A DNA stretch of 64,000 nucleotides, taken from positions 66,755-130,754 of the forward strand of contig NZ_BSFI01000007.1 in assembly GCF_027922265.1 (NCBI RefSeq), written 5' to 3'. The notes beneath the pieces were generated by a model that did no database searches, was not told where the DNA came from, and saw nothing but the letters and a program-made list of their open reading frames with translations. Both the position numbers and the translations under genes were made by a program. This document shows, in pieces, positions 17,129-26,751 of the stretch (position 1 is the stretch's first letter; each line of letters opens with the position of its first letter). This DNA comes from Hansschlegelia plantiphila (GTDB lineage: Bacteria; Pseudomonadota; Alphaproteobacteria; Rhizobiales; Methylopilaceae).

Positions 17129-17886
17129 CGGCCGACCTCACCGACGACCTCTTCTTCGGCGGCCGGCTGCGCCTGCTGCAGCCGCGCCGCGGTCACCGCG
17201 CAGGCAGCGACGCGGCCTTGCTGATCGCGGCCGCGCGTTCGCGGCTCGGCGAGGGACTCTCAGTGGCGGACCTCGGCGCCGCGACCGGGGCGGTCGGCCT
17301 GTCGCTCGCGCTCGCAGGCGCCGGCCGCGTCGCCCTAATCGAGATCGATCCGGGGCTTGCGGTCGTCGCAGAGGAGAACGTGGCGCGGAACGGTCTTCGC
17401 GACCGCGTCGTCGTGGCCGCCTGCGACGTCGCAGCCGCCGGCGCCCGGAGCGGGCCGCCGTCGATCGCCGCCGGGGCGTTCGGCCTCGTGGTCGCAAATC
17501 CGCCCTTCGACGCGGTCGTCCGCTTCCGCGCTTCCCCCGATCCGGCGAAGGCGCTGGCGCACGCCGCGCCCGAGACGCTGATCGACGACTGGTCGAAGGC
17601 GGCGGCGCGCCTGCTCAAGCCGGGCGGCTCGCTGGTGATGATCCACCGGCCCGAAGCGCTGGACCGGCTGCTTCGGGCGGTCGGTCCGCGCTTCGGGGAC
17701 GTACGGGTCCTTCCGATCCACCGCGACGCCGCGTCGCCCGCGTCGCGCATCCTTATCGCTGCGCGCAAGGGCCGCCGCGGCGCGCTCGCGCTGCTGCCGG
17801 GGCTGGTTCTCCACGGCGAAGACGGCGCCTTCACGCCACGCGCCGACGCCGCCCAGCGCGGGGACGTCGTGCTGGCGATGGGATAG
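17125..17886 (+). CDS. tRNA1(Val) adenine-N6 methyltransferase-like protein
   Basis: A 253-residue class I SAM methyltransferase of the TrmN6/YfiC group, which methylates A37 of tRNA1(Val). The SAM motif is VADLGAATGAVGLSLALAGA, the acidic strand LIEIDPGLAVVAEENVARNG, and the catalytic motif VVANPPFDAV (NPPF, amino-methyltransferase class). The N-terminal LLQPRRGHRAGSDAALL also matches the group. Starts at GTG 17125 overlapping the DUF2007 stop. The substrate is inferred from family only. Confidence 0.88.
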   Translation: MTADLTDDLFFGGRLRLLQPRRGHRAGSDAALLIAAARSRLGEGLSVADLGAATGAVGLSLALAGAGRVALIEIDPGLAVVAEENVARNGLRDRVVVAACDVAAAGARSGPPSIAAGAFGLVVANPPFDAVVRFRASPDPAKALAHAAPETLIDDWSKAAARLLKPGGSLVMIHRPEALDRLLRAVGPRFGDVRVLPIHRDAASPASRILIAARKGRRGALALLPGLVLHGEDGAFTPRADAAQRGDVVLAMG

Positions 17887-17903
17887 GGCCGTCGCAAACA
17901 GAA

Positions 17904-17928
17904 AGGGCGCCCCCGACGGGAGCGCCCT
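17904..17928 (-). terminator. Rho-independent terminator of the Tyr/Arg-rich protein gene
   Basis: AGGGCGC and GCGCCCT form a 7-bp GC-rich stem with an 11-base loop. Read on the minus strand the stem is followed by TTTCTGTTT, a T-rich run, so it terminates the gene at 17955-18269. It lies between convergent genes and may also slow the methyltransferase transcript. Confidence 0.65.
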
Positions 17929-17954
17929 CGATCGGCGTCATGAACGCCGCGCGC

Positions 17955-18269
17955 TCAGTAGTACCGCCGGCGGCAGTCTTCACGGGTGCGGGTGACGTAG
18001 CGATAGCCGTTCCAGAAGCGGGTGGTCACCAGGCGACATGCGGGCCGGTAGGCCGGGCGGTAATAGCCATAGGGCCGCGGACGATACCGCGGCGCGTAAT
18101 AGCCGTAGGGCCGAGGCCGATAGTAGCCCCCTCCGTAATAGGGGCGATGCCGGTAGTATCCGCCATAGCCGCCGCCGGCGTCGACATAGATCCCAGCCGA
18201 TGCGGGCGCGGGGGCGGCCGCGAAACCGCCGGCGGCGAGAGTTGCGGCGAGAGCCAGATTGCGAAACAT
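17955..18269 (-). CDS. Exported Gly/Tyr/Arg/Pro-rich protein
   Basis: A 104-residue protein with a signal peptide (1-25, PAPASAG), then low-complexity sequence of GGYYR, RPYGYY and YRPAY units (residues 33-80), and a C-terminal part RLVTTRFWNGYRYVTRT with two conserved-looking Cys (about 81 and 97). Such proteins are common in Rhizobiales and are assumed to be periplasmic or surface-exposed. A terminator follows it. The RBS region is GGAGGAAG. Function unknown. Confidence 0.85.
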   Translation of the reverse strand: MFRNLALAATLAAGGFAAAPAPASAGIYVDAGGGYGGYYRHRPYYGGGYYRPRPYGYYAPRYRPRPYGYYRPAYRPACRLVTTRFWNGYRYVTRTREDCRRRYY

Positions 18270-18484
18270 GACTTCCTCCTCGAACAGTGATGACGCTCGA
18301 CGACGGTTCTTCCGCCCGTCGCCCGAGGCCCCGCCCGCGCCTCTTCACGGTGACACGGCGTACGGCTTGGCTCCATGCGTACGAAAGTTGCGCTGAACTG
18401 GTCGTGAGATCGTCATTCAACGGCGGTTCATCGCGGCGGTTCGGCTCATTGTGGCGGCGTCGCGCGGCCCTATCTTAGGTCGCC

Positions 18485-19354
18485 ATGAGCACATCGTTTT
18501 CCGACCGTCTCCGTCGTTTCGCCGCTCCCATGCTGCCCGAGCGCATGCGCGGGGAACGCCCCGTGGTTCCGGTCGTGCGCCTGTCCGGCGCAATCGGGAT
18601 GGGCGGCCCCTTGAGGCCCGCGCTGACGATGGCGTCCGTCGCCGCCTCGCTGGAAAAGGCGTTCGCGACGCCGGGGGCGAAGGAGGTCGCGCTCGTCATC
18701 AATTCGCCCGGCGGCTCGCCCGTGCAGGCCCATTTGATCTTCCTGCGCATCCGTGCGCTGGCGGAGGAGAAGGAGATCGGCGTCGCCGCCTTCGTCGAGG
18801 ACCTTGCGGCGTCCGGCGGCTACATGATCGCCTGCGCGGCCGACGAGATCGTGGCCGACCCCTCGTCGATCGTCGGCTCGATCGGCGTGGTCTCCTCCGG
18901 CTTCGGCTTCGACCGCGCGATCGAGCGGCTTGGCGTCGACCGGCGGCTCTACACCTCGGGCGAGAACAAGGCGATCCTCGACCCGTTCAGCCCCGAGAAA
19001 CCGGACGACGTCGAGCGGCTGAAGGAGCTGCAGCGCGAGGTCCACGAGCAGTTCATCGCGCTGGTGAAGGACCGTCGCGGCGCTGCGCTGTCGGGCCATC
19101 CCGACCTGTTCACCGGCGCGTTCTGGACCGGCGCCTCGGCGCTCGGCCTCGGCCTCGTCGACCGCGTTGGCGACCTGCGCTCCACGATGCGCGAGCGCTG
19201 GGGCGACAAGGTCGAGCTCCGGGCGATCACGCCCAAGACCTCGTTGCTGAAGCGCCTGACGGGCCGGGGCGACGGCGGCGTCGCCGCCGGGCTCGCCGAA
19301 GAGGCGATCGCCGCCGTCGAGGCGCGCTCGCTCTGGAGCCGCTACGGGCTTTGA
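18485..19354 (+). CDS. S49 family serine peptidase (SppA/SohB-like)
   Basis: A 289-residue protease using a Ser/Lys dyad: Ser110 in DLAASGGYMIACAAD and Lys162 in LYTSGENKAILDPF. The crotonase-like fold shows VALVINSPGGSPVQ and GSIGVVSSGFGF. No clear signal peptide or membrane helix, so it resembles the cytosolic single-domain type acting on signal peptides or misfolded membrane fragments. It stands downstream of the DUF2007/methyltransferase pair, separated by the convergent Tyr/Arg-rich gene; this neighbourhood continues to glyQS as in many Rhizobiales. Confidence 0.94.
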   Translation: MSTSFSDRLRRFAAPMLPERMRGERPVVPVVRLSGAIGMGGPLRPALTMASVAASLEKAFATPGAKEVALVINSPGGSPVQAHLIFLRIRALAEEKEIGVAAFVEDLAASGGYMIACAADEIVADPSSIVGSIGVVSSGFGFDRAIERLGVDRRLYTSGENKAILDPFSPEKPDDVERLKELQREVHEQFIALVKDRRGAALSGHPDLFTGAFWTGASALGLGLVDRVGDLRSTMRERWGDKVELRAITPKTSLLKRLTGRGDGGVAAGLAEEAIAAVEARSLWSRYGL

Positions 19355-19427
19355 TCGACCGCCGCACGGCCGCCAAGATCGCGGGCGACGTTCGCGCCTC
19401 TCACCGCCTCACCGGAGCCCGACGCGG

Positions 19428-19613
19428 ATGCCGCCCTTCCTCCTGATCGCAGCCGCAGCCGCGGGTGCCCTGTTCGGAGCCAAGGCGCTGAAGCGCGAAT
19501 GGCTGCGCGTGAACCGCGAGCTCGAACGCACCGAGCGCGAGCAAGCCGGTGACGCCGAGCCGCGCCCGACGTTGAAGCACGACAAGACGACGGGCGAGTG
19601 GCGGCCGCAGTAG
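19428..19613 (+). CDS. Small membrane-anchored protein before glyQ
   Basis: A 61-residue protein with one N-terminal hydrophobic helix (FLLIAAAAAGALFGAKAL) and a charged C-terminal tail ending LKHDKTTGEWRPQ. Short proteins of this form, with a conserved D..TGEWRP ending, are found between the S49 peptidase and glyQ in Rhizobiales. No function is known. Spacing of 73 bp after the peptidase gene suggests possible cotranscription. Confidence 0.75.
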   Translation: MPPFLLIAAAAAGALFGAKALKREWLRVNRELERTEREQAGDAEPRPTLKHDKTTGEWRPQ

Positions 19614-19624
19614 GGTGACGCGTG

Positions 19625-19644
19625 TCCCGGCCGAAGAGCCGGGA
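19625..19644 (+). terminator. Possible terminator hairpin
   Basis: TCCCGGC and GCCGGGA form a 7-bp perfect stem with loop CGAAGA, 12 bp after the stop at 19613. No T-run follows, so termination is uncertain; it could equally be part of a small repeat, as GGATCCGGA recurs within 30 bp. Confidence 0.3.
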
Positions 19645-19812
19645 TCCGGAGCCGTCGCCGGTCAGAAGGATCCGGATCGGCCGACAGTCTCGTCTTCGAC
19701 CGCTGCGGGTCTGAGGGCCGCCTCGTCGGCCGGGACGCGGCTCCGCCTTGACCCCCCACCGGCCCGCAACTAGCGTCCGCGCGCTTCTTCCGACCCCGGA
19801 CGCGACATCTCC

Positions 19813-20736
<924 letters not shown>

Positions 20737-20815
20737 TTGCCTCCGCACGACCGACGCCCGGCCTCACCCTCACTTTCAGCCCCCGCCTGCTTCGGCGAGG
20801 GGAATAGAGCGCGTC

Positions 20816-23173
20816 ATGCCCGATTTCCTGCTCGAACTGTTCTCCGAAGAGATTCCCGCCCGCATGCAGGCGAAGGCGGCGGATGATCTGCGGAGGCTCG
20901 TCACCGACGCGCTCGTCGAGCGCGGGCTGACTTACGAGGGCGCCAAGGCGTTCGCGACGCCGCGACGGCTCGCTCTGGTCGTCGGCGGGCTCGCCGCCCG
21001 CCAGCCGGACCGGCACGAGGAGCGAAAAGGCCCGCGCGTCGGCGCGCCGGAGAAGGCGCTGGAAGGGTTCCTGAAGGCGGCCGGCCTCGCCTCGATCGAC
21101 GACGCGGTCGTCCAGTCAGATCCCAAGGGCGACTTCTATGTCGCGCGCATCCACAAGCACGGCCGCGCGACGACCGAGGTGATCGCCGACGTCATGCCGG
21201 ACATCGTGCGCGGCTTCCCCTGGCCGAAATCGATGCGCTGGGGCTCGGGCTCGCTCCGCTGGGTGCGGCCGCTGCACGCGATCGTCGCGACCTTCGCCGC
21301 GCCGCAGGAGGAGGCGGAGGTCATCCGCTTCGAGATCGACGGGATCGTCTCCGGCGACGTCACCCGCGGCCACCGCCTGCACGCGCCGGGCGAGATCCGC
21401 GTCAAGCGCTTCGATGACTATGTCGACAGCCTGCAGAAGGCGCATGTCGTGCTCGACGCGGAGCGCCGCCGCGACATCATCCGCGCCGACGCCCGCACGC
21501 TGGCGCAGGCGCAGAATCTCGAGCTGGTCGAGGACGCGGCGCTGATCGACGAGGTCGCAGGCCTCGTCGAATGGCCGGTCGTGCTGATGGGCTCGTTCGA
21601 GCCGGAGTTCCTGGAGGTTCCGGACGAGGCGATCCGCGCCACCATCCGCGCCAATCAGAAGTGCTTCGTGCTCAGCGACCCTGCGACGGGCCGGCTCGCG
21701 AACCGCTTCATCCTCACCGCCAACCTCGACGCCGCCGACGGCGGCGCGGCGGTGATCCACGGCAACGAGCGCGTGGTGCGGGCGCGGCTGTCGGACGCCC
21801 GGTTCTTCTGGGAGACCGACAAGAAGATCCGGCTCGAGGATCGGCTCGAGAAGCTGAAGTCGATCACCTTCCACGAGAAGCTCGGCACGCAATACGAGCG
21901 GGTCGACCGCATCGCGCGGCTCGCGAAGGAGCTTGCGCCGCTGGTCGGCGCCGATCCGCAGAAGGCCGAGACCGCCGCCCGGCTCGCCAAGACCGATCTC
22001 GTCACCGAGATGGTCGGCGAGTTCCCCGAGCTTCAGGGCCTGATGGGCCGCTACTACGCCGCCGCCGAAGGGCTCGATCCCGAGATCGCAGCCGCGATCG
22101 AGGAGCACTACAAGCCGCAGGGGCCGTCCGACCGCGTCCCCACCGCGCCGGTCTCGATCGCGGTGGCGCTCGCCGACAAGATCGACACGCTGGTCGGCTT
22201 CTGGGCGATCGACGAGAAGCCGACGGGCAGCAAAGACCCGTACGCGCTGCGGCGGGCGGCGCTCGGCGTGGTTCGGATCGTGCTGGAGAACGGGCTGCGG
22301 TTACCTATCCTAAAAATATTAATTCTTGCCTTAGTCAATTATATTTACCAAGGTTATCCTGATATTGACGAGCAGCATTTTGAAAATCTCGAATTTCTTA
22401 ATCGAATAGAACTTATAAAAAATATACAAGCCGCCGTAACGAGCGAAATGCGCAGCCCTACAATAATGCAGGGTGCTGAACGTTTTAGCCTTCGTAAGGG
22501 GGGCAATGCATTAGTTAACTTGATATATTTTATGGCCGACCGCCTGAAGGTCCAACTCCGCGAGCAGGGCGCGCGGCATGATTTGGTCGACGCGGTGTTC
22601 GGATCGAGTGCACCCTCTGCCCTTGAGGGAGAGGGTAAGGTGAGGGGTGATGGCGGCGGTTCGTCCGGACAGGGCGCAGCCCCCACCCCCGAACCCTCCC
22701 CGCAAGGGGGAGGGGAGAGCGCCCCCGCATCCGGCGCCCGACAAAACGACGACCTCGTGCTCGTGGTCCGCCGGGTCGAGGCGCTGGCGAAGCTGCTTGC
22801 GACCGAGGACGGCGAGAACCTGCTCGCGGGCTACAAGCGGGCGGCGAACATCCTGAAGGCGGAAGAGAAGAAGGACGGGGCAGGGGCGTTCGAGGGCGCT
22901 CTGGACCCGGCCCTGCTGTCCGATCCCGCCGAGATCGCCCTGTCGGGCGCGCTCGACGTCGCGGAGCCTGCGGCGGCGGACGCCGTGGCGCGCGAGGACT
23001 TCGCTGCCGCGACGTCGGCGCTTGGCGCCCTTCGCCCCCAGGTCGACGCGTTCTTCGACCAGATCATGGTCAACGCGCCCGATCCGGCGCTCCGTGCGAA
23101 CCGGCTGAAGCTGCTTGCGCGGCTTCGGCGCGCGACGCGCGCTGTCGCCGATTTCGATCGCATCGCCGGCTGA
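20816..23173 (+). CDS. glyS: Glycine-tRNA ligase beta subunit with two in-frame insertions
   Basis: The beta subunit carries the tRNA-binding, HD-like and anticodon-binding domains. Family features are intact on both sides: [18 protein letters not shown] at the start, [24 protein letters not shown] sequence mid-protein, and [20 protein letters not shown] at about 470-490. The frame then runs through 232 bp of about 35% GC (residues 496-572), rejoins the family at [20 protein letters not shown], passes through 48 residues encoded by a palindromic repeat (597-644), and resumes at [17 protein letters not shown]. Total 785 residues against roughly 690-700 usual. No stop or frameshift is present, so the gene is likely functional with expanded loops. 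Confidence 0.93.
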   Translation: MPDFLLELFSEEIPARMQAKAADDLRRLVTDALVERGLTYEGAKAFATPRRLALVVGGLAARQPDRHEERKGPRVGAPEKALEGFLKAAGLASIDDAVVQSDPKGDFYVARIHKHGRATTEVIADVMPDIVRGFPWPKSMRWGSGSLRWVRPLHAIVATFAAPQEEAEVIRFEIDGIVSGDVTRGHRLHAPGEIRVKRFDDYVDSLQKAHVVLDAERRRDIIRADARTLAQAQNLELVEDAALIDEVAGLVEWPVVLMGSFEPEFLEVPDEAIRATIRANQKCFVLSDPATGRLANRFILTANLDAADGGAAVIHGNERVVRARLSDARFFWETDKKIRLEDRLEKLKSITFHEKLGTQYERVDRIARLAKELAPLVGADPQKAETAARLAKTDLVTEMVGEFPELQGLMGRYYAAAEGLDPEIAAAIEEHYKPQGPSDRVPTAPVSIAVALADKIDTLVGFWAIDEKPTGSKDPYALRRAALGVVRIVLENGLRLPILKILILALVNYIYQGYPDIDEQHFENLEFLNRIELIKNIQAAVTSEMRSPTIMQGAERFSLRKGGNALVNLIYFMADRLKVQLREQGARHDLVDAVFGSSAPSALEGEGKVRGDGGGSSGQGAAPTPEPSPQGGGESAPASGARQNDDLVLVVRRVEALAKLLATEDGENLLAGYKRAANILKAEEKKDGAGAFEGALDPALLSDPAEIALSGALDVAEPAAADAVAREDFAAATSALGALRPQVDAFFDQIMVNAPDPALRANRLKLLARLRRATRAVADFDRIAG
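22301..22532 (+). other. AT-rich in-frame segment inside glyS
   Basis: I count 82 G/C in 232 bases (35%), while the flanking glyS DNA is near 68-70%. Codons become AT-rich (TTA, ATA, AAA, AAT, GAA), yet the glyS frame stays open for 77 codons. Both junctions are sharp: CTGCGG|TTACCTATCC on the left and TTTTATG|GCCGACCGC on the right. The encoded stretch includes [19 protein letters not shown] and [19 protein letters not shown], which I do not recognise from GlyS. It may be imported DNA that replaced the normal loop. Confidence 0.85.
22604..22747 (+). repeat. Palindromic repeat element translated within glyS
   Basis: Two hairpins lie in this 144-bp insert: ACCCTCT..AGAGGGT at 22612-22636, with an inner CCC-TTGA-GGG, and CCCTCCCC-GCAA-GGGGGAGGG at 22694-22714. 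Such pairs of CCCTCTCCCTTGAGGGAGAGGG-like palindromes with GGTGAGGGG next to them are familiar intergenic repeats in Rhizobiales. Here the element is in frame (a multiple of 3), encoding a Gly/Pro/Ser-rich 48-residue stretch between [12 protein letters not shown] and DDLVLVVRR, two segments normally joined by a short loop. Confidence 0.75.
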
Positions 23174-23181
23174 GCCGAGCG

Positions 23182-23415
23182 TCAGGCCGTCGCGAAGCGA
23201 AAGCGTTCGCGGCGCGCGGCCGGCGCCGGATAGTCCAGCGGCTTCGCGAGCTGCGCCTCGGCGAAGCTGCGATACAGCGCTCGCTCCTCGAATGTGGCGG
23301 CCTCGGCCCTGCTGCGATCTTGCAGGCCGGGACGCCACGAGCGTTCGGGATGATCGCGTCGGAACAGGTTCATCGCCAGCGCTTCGGCCCGGTCCGTCCT
23401 TATCTCCATGCCCAT
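23182..23415 (-). CDS. Hypothetical 77-residue protein
   Basis: A small soluble protein rich in Arg, Ala and Glu (MEIRTDRAEALAMNLFRRDH... ending AARRERFRFATA). GAGGAAG precedes ATG 23415 at good distance, and codon use is host-like, which supports a real gene. It converges with glyS, leaving 8 bp between the stop codons. No family recognised and no catalytic motif seen. Confidence 0.55.
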   Translation of the reverse strand: MGMEIRTDRAEALAMNLFRRDHPERSWRPGLQDRSRAEAATFEERALYRSFAEAQLAKPLDYPAPAARRERFRFATA

Positions 23416-23646
23416 CGGACTTCCTCATGACGATCGATAACGGTCAGCGCGGGAAGGAGTTCTGGCCGGCTCCCGCCAAGTCTAAAGGGGGTTAACGTAG
23501 TCCTGCTACAGCCTATTCTCGCGCCTCGATCTTGCGTCTGTCTTAAGTCTACCCGGATTTCATAAACGCCAATGATCCGAAGAGGGCGCTGAAGCGTTAA
23601 ACGCGCGTGACCGTCCGCTTGTGCGCGGTTTTAGGATGTCCGTGCC

Positions 23647-24822
23647 GTGAAATTCCCCCTGGCGGCCCCCCCTTCGGCAGCGGTGCTCGTCGAGCTCGTC
23701 GGATTGCTCTATTCGGCCGCCGTTCCGATCGTGCTCATCGGCGCGGCCCTGACGTCCGTTGGTGTGTTCGCGATGACGATCGACGACGACGGAATCGTCG
23801 CGGCGCTGACCTATTCGAGCATCGTCATCACCGGCGCGCGGCTGCTGCTGGTCATTCTGTACCGGCGGCGCGCAGCGCGGCTCGCCCTCACCGTGGAAGA
23901 AGCGAGGCGATGGGAGCAGGCGTATGGCGCGGCGTGCATCGTGGCGGCGCTCTGCGTCGGCGGATTTGGCGCGCGTTTCACGCTGCTTGAGTCCTCCACG
24001 CTTCAAACCATGGGGGTCGCTCTCCTGTTCGCCTATTGCGCGGGACAGGTCACGCGCGTCTGCATCCGACCCTGGATCTGCGTCCCGACCCTCATAGCGG
24101 CGGCCCTTCCCGTCATCGTCGCGCTGGCGTGGCGCGGGGGAACCGACGCGTTCGCCCTCGCTGCTTTCCTTCTGTTCTTCCTGTTCGCGAGCTTCGAGAC
24201 CGTCGCCTACGGTCATCGCACAGCGCTGACCCTGATCCTCGCCAAGCAGCAATTGGCGGCGCTGGCGCGGCGTGATCCGCTGACCGGATTGGAGAACCGC
24301 GCCGCGCTCAGGGAGACGATCGCCGCCGCCGCGCTCGGACTGGAGGGGACCGGCGAGTCGCTTGCGGTCCACTGCCTCGATCTGGACCGGTTCAAGGAGA
24401 TCAACGACCAGCACGGGCATCCGCTCGGAGACGCCCTTCTCAAGGCGGTCGCCGCGCGATTGACCGGCGCGATCCGTGCGCAAGACACTGTGATACGCCT
24501 CGGCGGGGACGAGTTCGTCGTCGTGCAGGCCGGCGGCGTCGATCCGACCTCCGCAGAGATGCTCGCCCGCCGGATCCTCCAGTCGATCGGCGCCCCCTTC
24601 GCCATCGATGGCGTCGAACTCTGCGTCGGCGTCAGCATCGGCATCGCGCTCGCGCCGAAGGACGGCTCGACCATGGATGCGCTGATGGCGCGGGCGGATC
24701 AGGCGCTCTACGTCGCGAAGGCGAAGGGGCGCAACAGCTTCCGCTTCTTCGATCCGAACGACGGGCTTGCCGCGAACGACGCCATCGTCGCGGCCTGGCG
24801 AGCTCGCAAGGAGACGGCGTGA
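23647..24822 (+). CDS. Membrane-anchored diguanylate cyclase
   Basis: A 391-residue protein: about six N-terminal membrane helices (residues 10-205), then a GGDEF domain from RRDPLTGLENRAAL. The active-site loop IRLGGDEFVVV is canonical, and an inhibitory I-site RAQD lies five residues before it, so product feedback is expected. It makes c-di-GMP from two GTP at the inner membrane, with the helices as a possible sensor. Start at GTG 23647. No EAL domain is fused. Convergent with the ABC transporter gene, 13 bp apart. Confidence 0.93.
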   Translation: MKFPLAAPPSAAVLVELVGLLYSAAVPIVLIGAALTSVGVFAMTIDDDGIVAALTYSSIVITGARLLLVILYRRRAARLALTVEEARRWEQAYGAACIVAALCVGGFGARFTLLESSTLQTMGVALLFAYCAGQVTRVCIRPWICVPTLIAAALPVIVALAWRGGTDAFALAAFLLFFLFASFETVAYGHRTALTLILAKQQLAALARRDPLTGLENRAALRETIAAAALGLEGTGESLAVHCLDLDRFKEINDQHGHPLGDALLKAVAARLTGAIRAQDTVIRLGGDEFVVVQAGGVDPTSAEMLARRILQSIGAPFAIDGVELCVGVSIGIALAPKDGSTMDALMARADQALYVAKAKGRNSFRFFDPNDGLAANDAIVAAWRARKETA

Positions 24823-24835
24823 CGGAAGCGGCGGC

Positions 24836-26686
24836 CTACTCGGCCGCCTCGCGCTCCGGCTCGTCCTCGAGGAAGCCGCCGGACTGCCGCCGCCAGAGCG
24901 AGGCGTAGAGGCCGTCGCGCGAGATCAGATCGGCGTGGCCTCCTTCCTCTGCGATCCGGCCCTTCTCGAGCACCACCAGCCGGTCCATCCGCGCGATCGT
25001 CGAGAGCCGGTGGGCGACGGCGATCACGGTCTTGCCCGCCATCAGCGCTCCGAGGCTGGCCTGGATCGCGGCCTCGACCTCGCTGTCGAGCGCGCTCGTC
25101 GCCTCGTCGAGCACGAGGATCGGCGCGTCCTTCAGGATCACGCGGGCGATCGCGATGCGCTGGCGCTGCCCGCCGGAGAGCTTGACGCCGCGTTCGCCGA
25201 CATGGGCGTCGTAGCCCGTGCGGCCGTTCAGGTCCGTGAGGCCGAGGATGAACTCGTGCGCCTCGGCCTTCTTCGCGGCCGCCACGATCTCGGCGTCGGT
25301 CGCGTCCGGCTTGCCGTAGGCGATGTTGTCTCGGATCGAGCGGTGCAGCAGCGAGGTGTCCTGCGTCACCACCGAGATCTGCGCGCGCAGGGATTCCTGC
25401 GTGGCGTCCGCGATGTCGGCGCCGTCGATCAGGATGCGGCCGGAGGCTGTGTCGAAGAAGCGCAACAGCAGGTTGGCGAGCGTCGACTTGCCCGCGCCGG
25501 AGCGGCCGACGAGGCCGATCTTCTCGCCCGGGCGGATGTGCAGCGAGAAGTCGTCGATCACGGTCTTCGCCTGTCCATAGCCGAAGCTCACATGATCGAA
25601 ACGGATGTCGCCGCGCGAGACCTCGAGCGGCCTCGCGCCGTCGCCGTCGAGCAGCTGGAGCGGCCGCGCGATGGTGCCGAGGCCCTCCTGCACGACGCCG
25701 ACGTTCTCGAAGATCGCCGACACCTGGAAGGCGACCCAGCCGGACATCGACACGACCTGCCATGACAGCGGCACCGCCATCGCGACCGCGCCGACCTCGA
25801 TCGAGCGGCCGGAAGCGAGCGCGATCGCGGCCACCGTGATGGCCGAGACGAGCAGCGCGTTCAGCAGCTGCAGCGTCACCGCGAACATCGTGACCAGCCG
25901 GAACTGGCCCTTGAAGCGATCCATCAGCACGTCCATCGCGCCGCCGACATAGGTGTCCTCGTCGCGTGCGCGCGCGAACAGCTTGACCGTCAGGATGTTG
26001 GTGTAGGTGTCGACGATGCGTCCGGTGAGCTGCGAGCGCGCCTCAGAGGCCAGCCGCGAGCGGTCGCGCATGCGCGGCACGAACCACCAGAGCAGCGCGG
26101 CGTAACCGACGAACCAGACGGCGAGCGGGATCGCGAGCCGGGCGTCGGCGTGGCCGAGCAGCAGCAGGGCGCTCGTGCCGTAGATCGCGATGTACCAGAT
26201 CGCCTCGACCGTCTGGACCACGCTCTCGCGCAGGGCGGGCCCGGTCTGCATCACCTTGTTCGCGATGCGGCCGGCGAAGTCGTTCTGGAAGAACCCCCAG
26301 GACTGGCGGACGACGTGGTAATGCGCCTGCCAGCGCACGAGGTTGGAGAAACCCGGTCCGATCGCCTGGTTCGCGATCAGTCCGCGGGCGAACAGCACCG
26401 CGGGCCGGAACACCAGCAGCACGCCGACGAGGCCCGCGATGACCGGCCAGCCCTCGGCGAGCAGCCGCTCGGGCGGCGTGTCGCTGACGAGGGTCACGAT
26501 GCGGCCGACGAAATAGGGCACCGAGGCGTCGCCGAGGGCGAGCAGCAGGCCGGCGCCGAGCAGTCCGGCGAACAGCGCCTTCGCCTGCCTGAGGAAGTGC
26601 CAGTAGAAGGCGATCAGTCCGGACGGCGGCTCCGGCCGCTCCGGCGTCGCAGTCGGATCGATGAGGTTTTCGAAGAAGCGGAACAT
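24836..26686 (-). CDS. ABC exporter, fused permease and ATPase
   Basis: A 616-residue type I half-transporter. Six membrane helices span residues about 25-330; the nucleotide-binding domain follows with Walker A LVGRSGAGKSTLANLL, Q-loop VVTQDTSLLHRSI, signature KLSGGQRQRIAIARV, Walker B PILVLDEATSALDSEVE and H-loop AVAHRLSTIA. It works as a homo- or heterodimer exporting lipid, drug or peptide (MsbA/multidrug class); the substrate is not readable. It is transcribed alone on the minus strand. C-terminal tail is acidic (EDEPEREAAE). Confidence 0.95.
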   Translation of the reverse strand: MFRFFENLIDPTATPERPEPPSGLIAFYWHFLRQAKALFAGLLGAGLLLALGDASVPYFVGRIVTLVSDTPPERLLAEGWPVIAGLVGVLLVFRPAVLFARGLIANQAIGPGFSNLVRWQAHYHVVRQSWGFFQNDFAGRIANKVMQTGPALRESVVQTVEAIWYIAIYGTSALLLLGHADARLAIPLAVWFVGYAALLWWFVPRMRDRSRLASEARSQLTGRIVDTYTNILTVKLFARARDEDTYVGGAMDVLMDRFKGQFRLVTMFAVTLQLLNALLVSAITVAAIALASGRSIEVGAVAMAVPLSWQVVSMSGWVAFQVSAIFENVGVVQEGLGTIARPLQLLDGDGARPLEVSRGDIRFDHVSFGYGQAKTVIDDFSLHIRPGEKIGLVGRSGAGKSTLANLLLRFFDTASGRILIDGADIADATQESLRAQISVVTQDTSLLHRSIRDNIAYGKPDATDAEIVAAAKKAEAHEFILGLTDLNGRTGYDAHVGERGVKLSGGQRQRIAIARVILKDAPILVLDEATSALDSEVEAAIQASLGALMAGKTVIAVAHRLSTIARMDRLVVLEKGRIAEEGGHADLISRDGLYASLWRRQSGGFLEDEPEREAAE

Positions 26687-26751
26687 GCGGCCGTTATATG
26701 GGAGCAGGCCCGCGCGCGCCTAACGTGGCGCCGAAAAGGCCGCAGCCCGCG

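Noticed and set aside
20816..23173. glyS as a pseudogene
   Set aside because: Despite two foreign segments the frame is continuous from the start to the conserved C-terminus, and no second glyS is visible; expanded but intact is the simpler reading.
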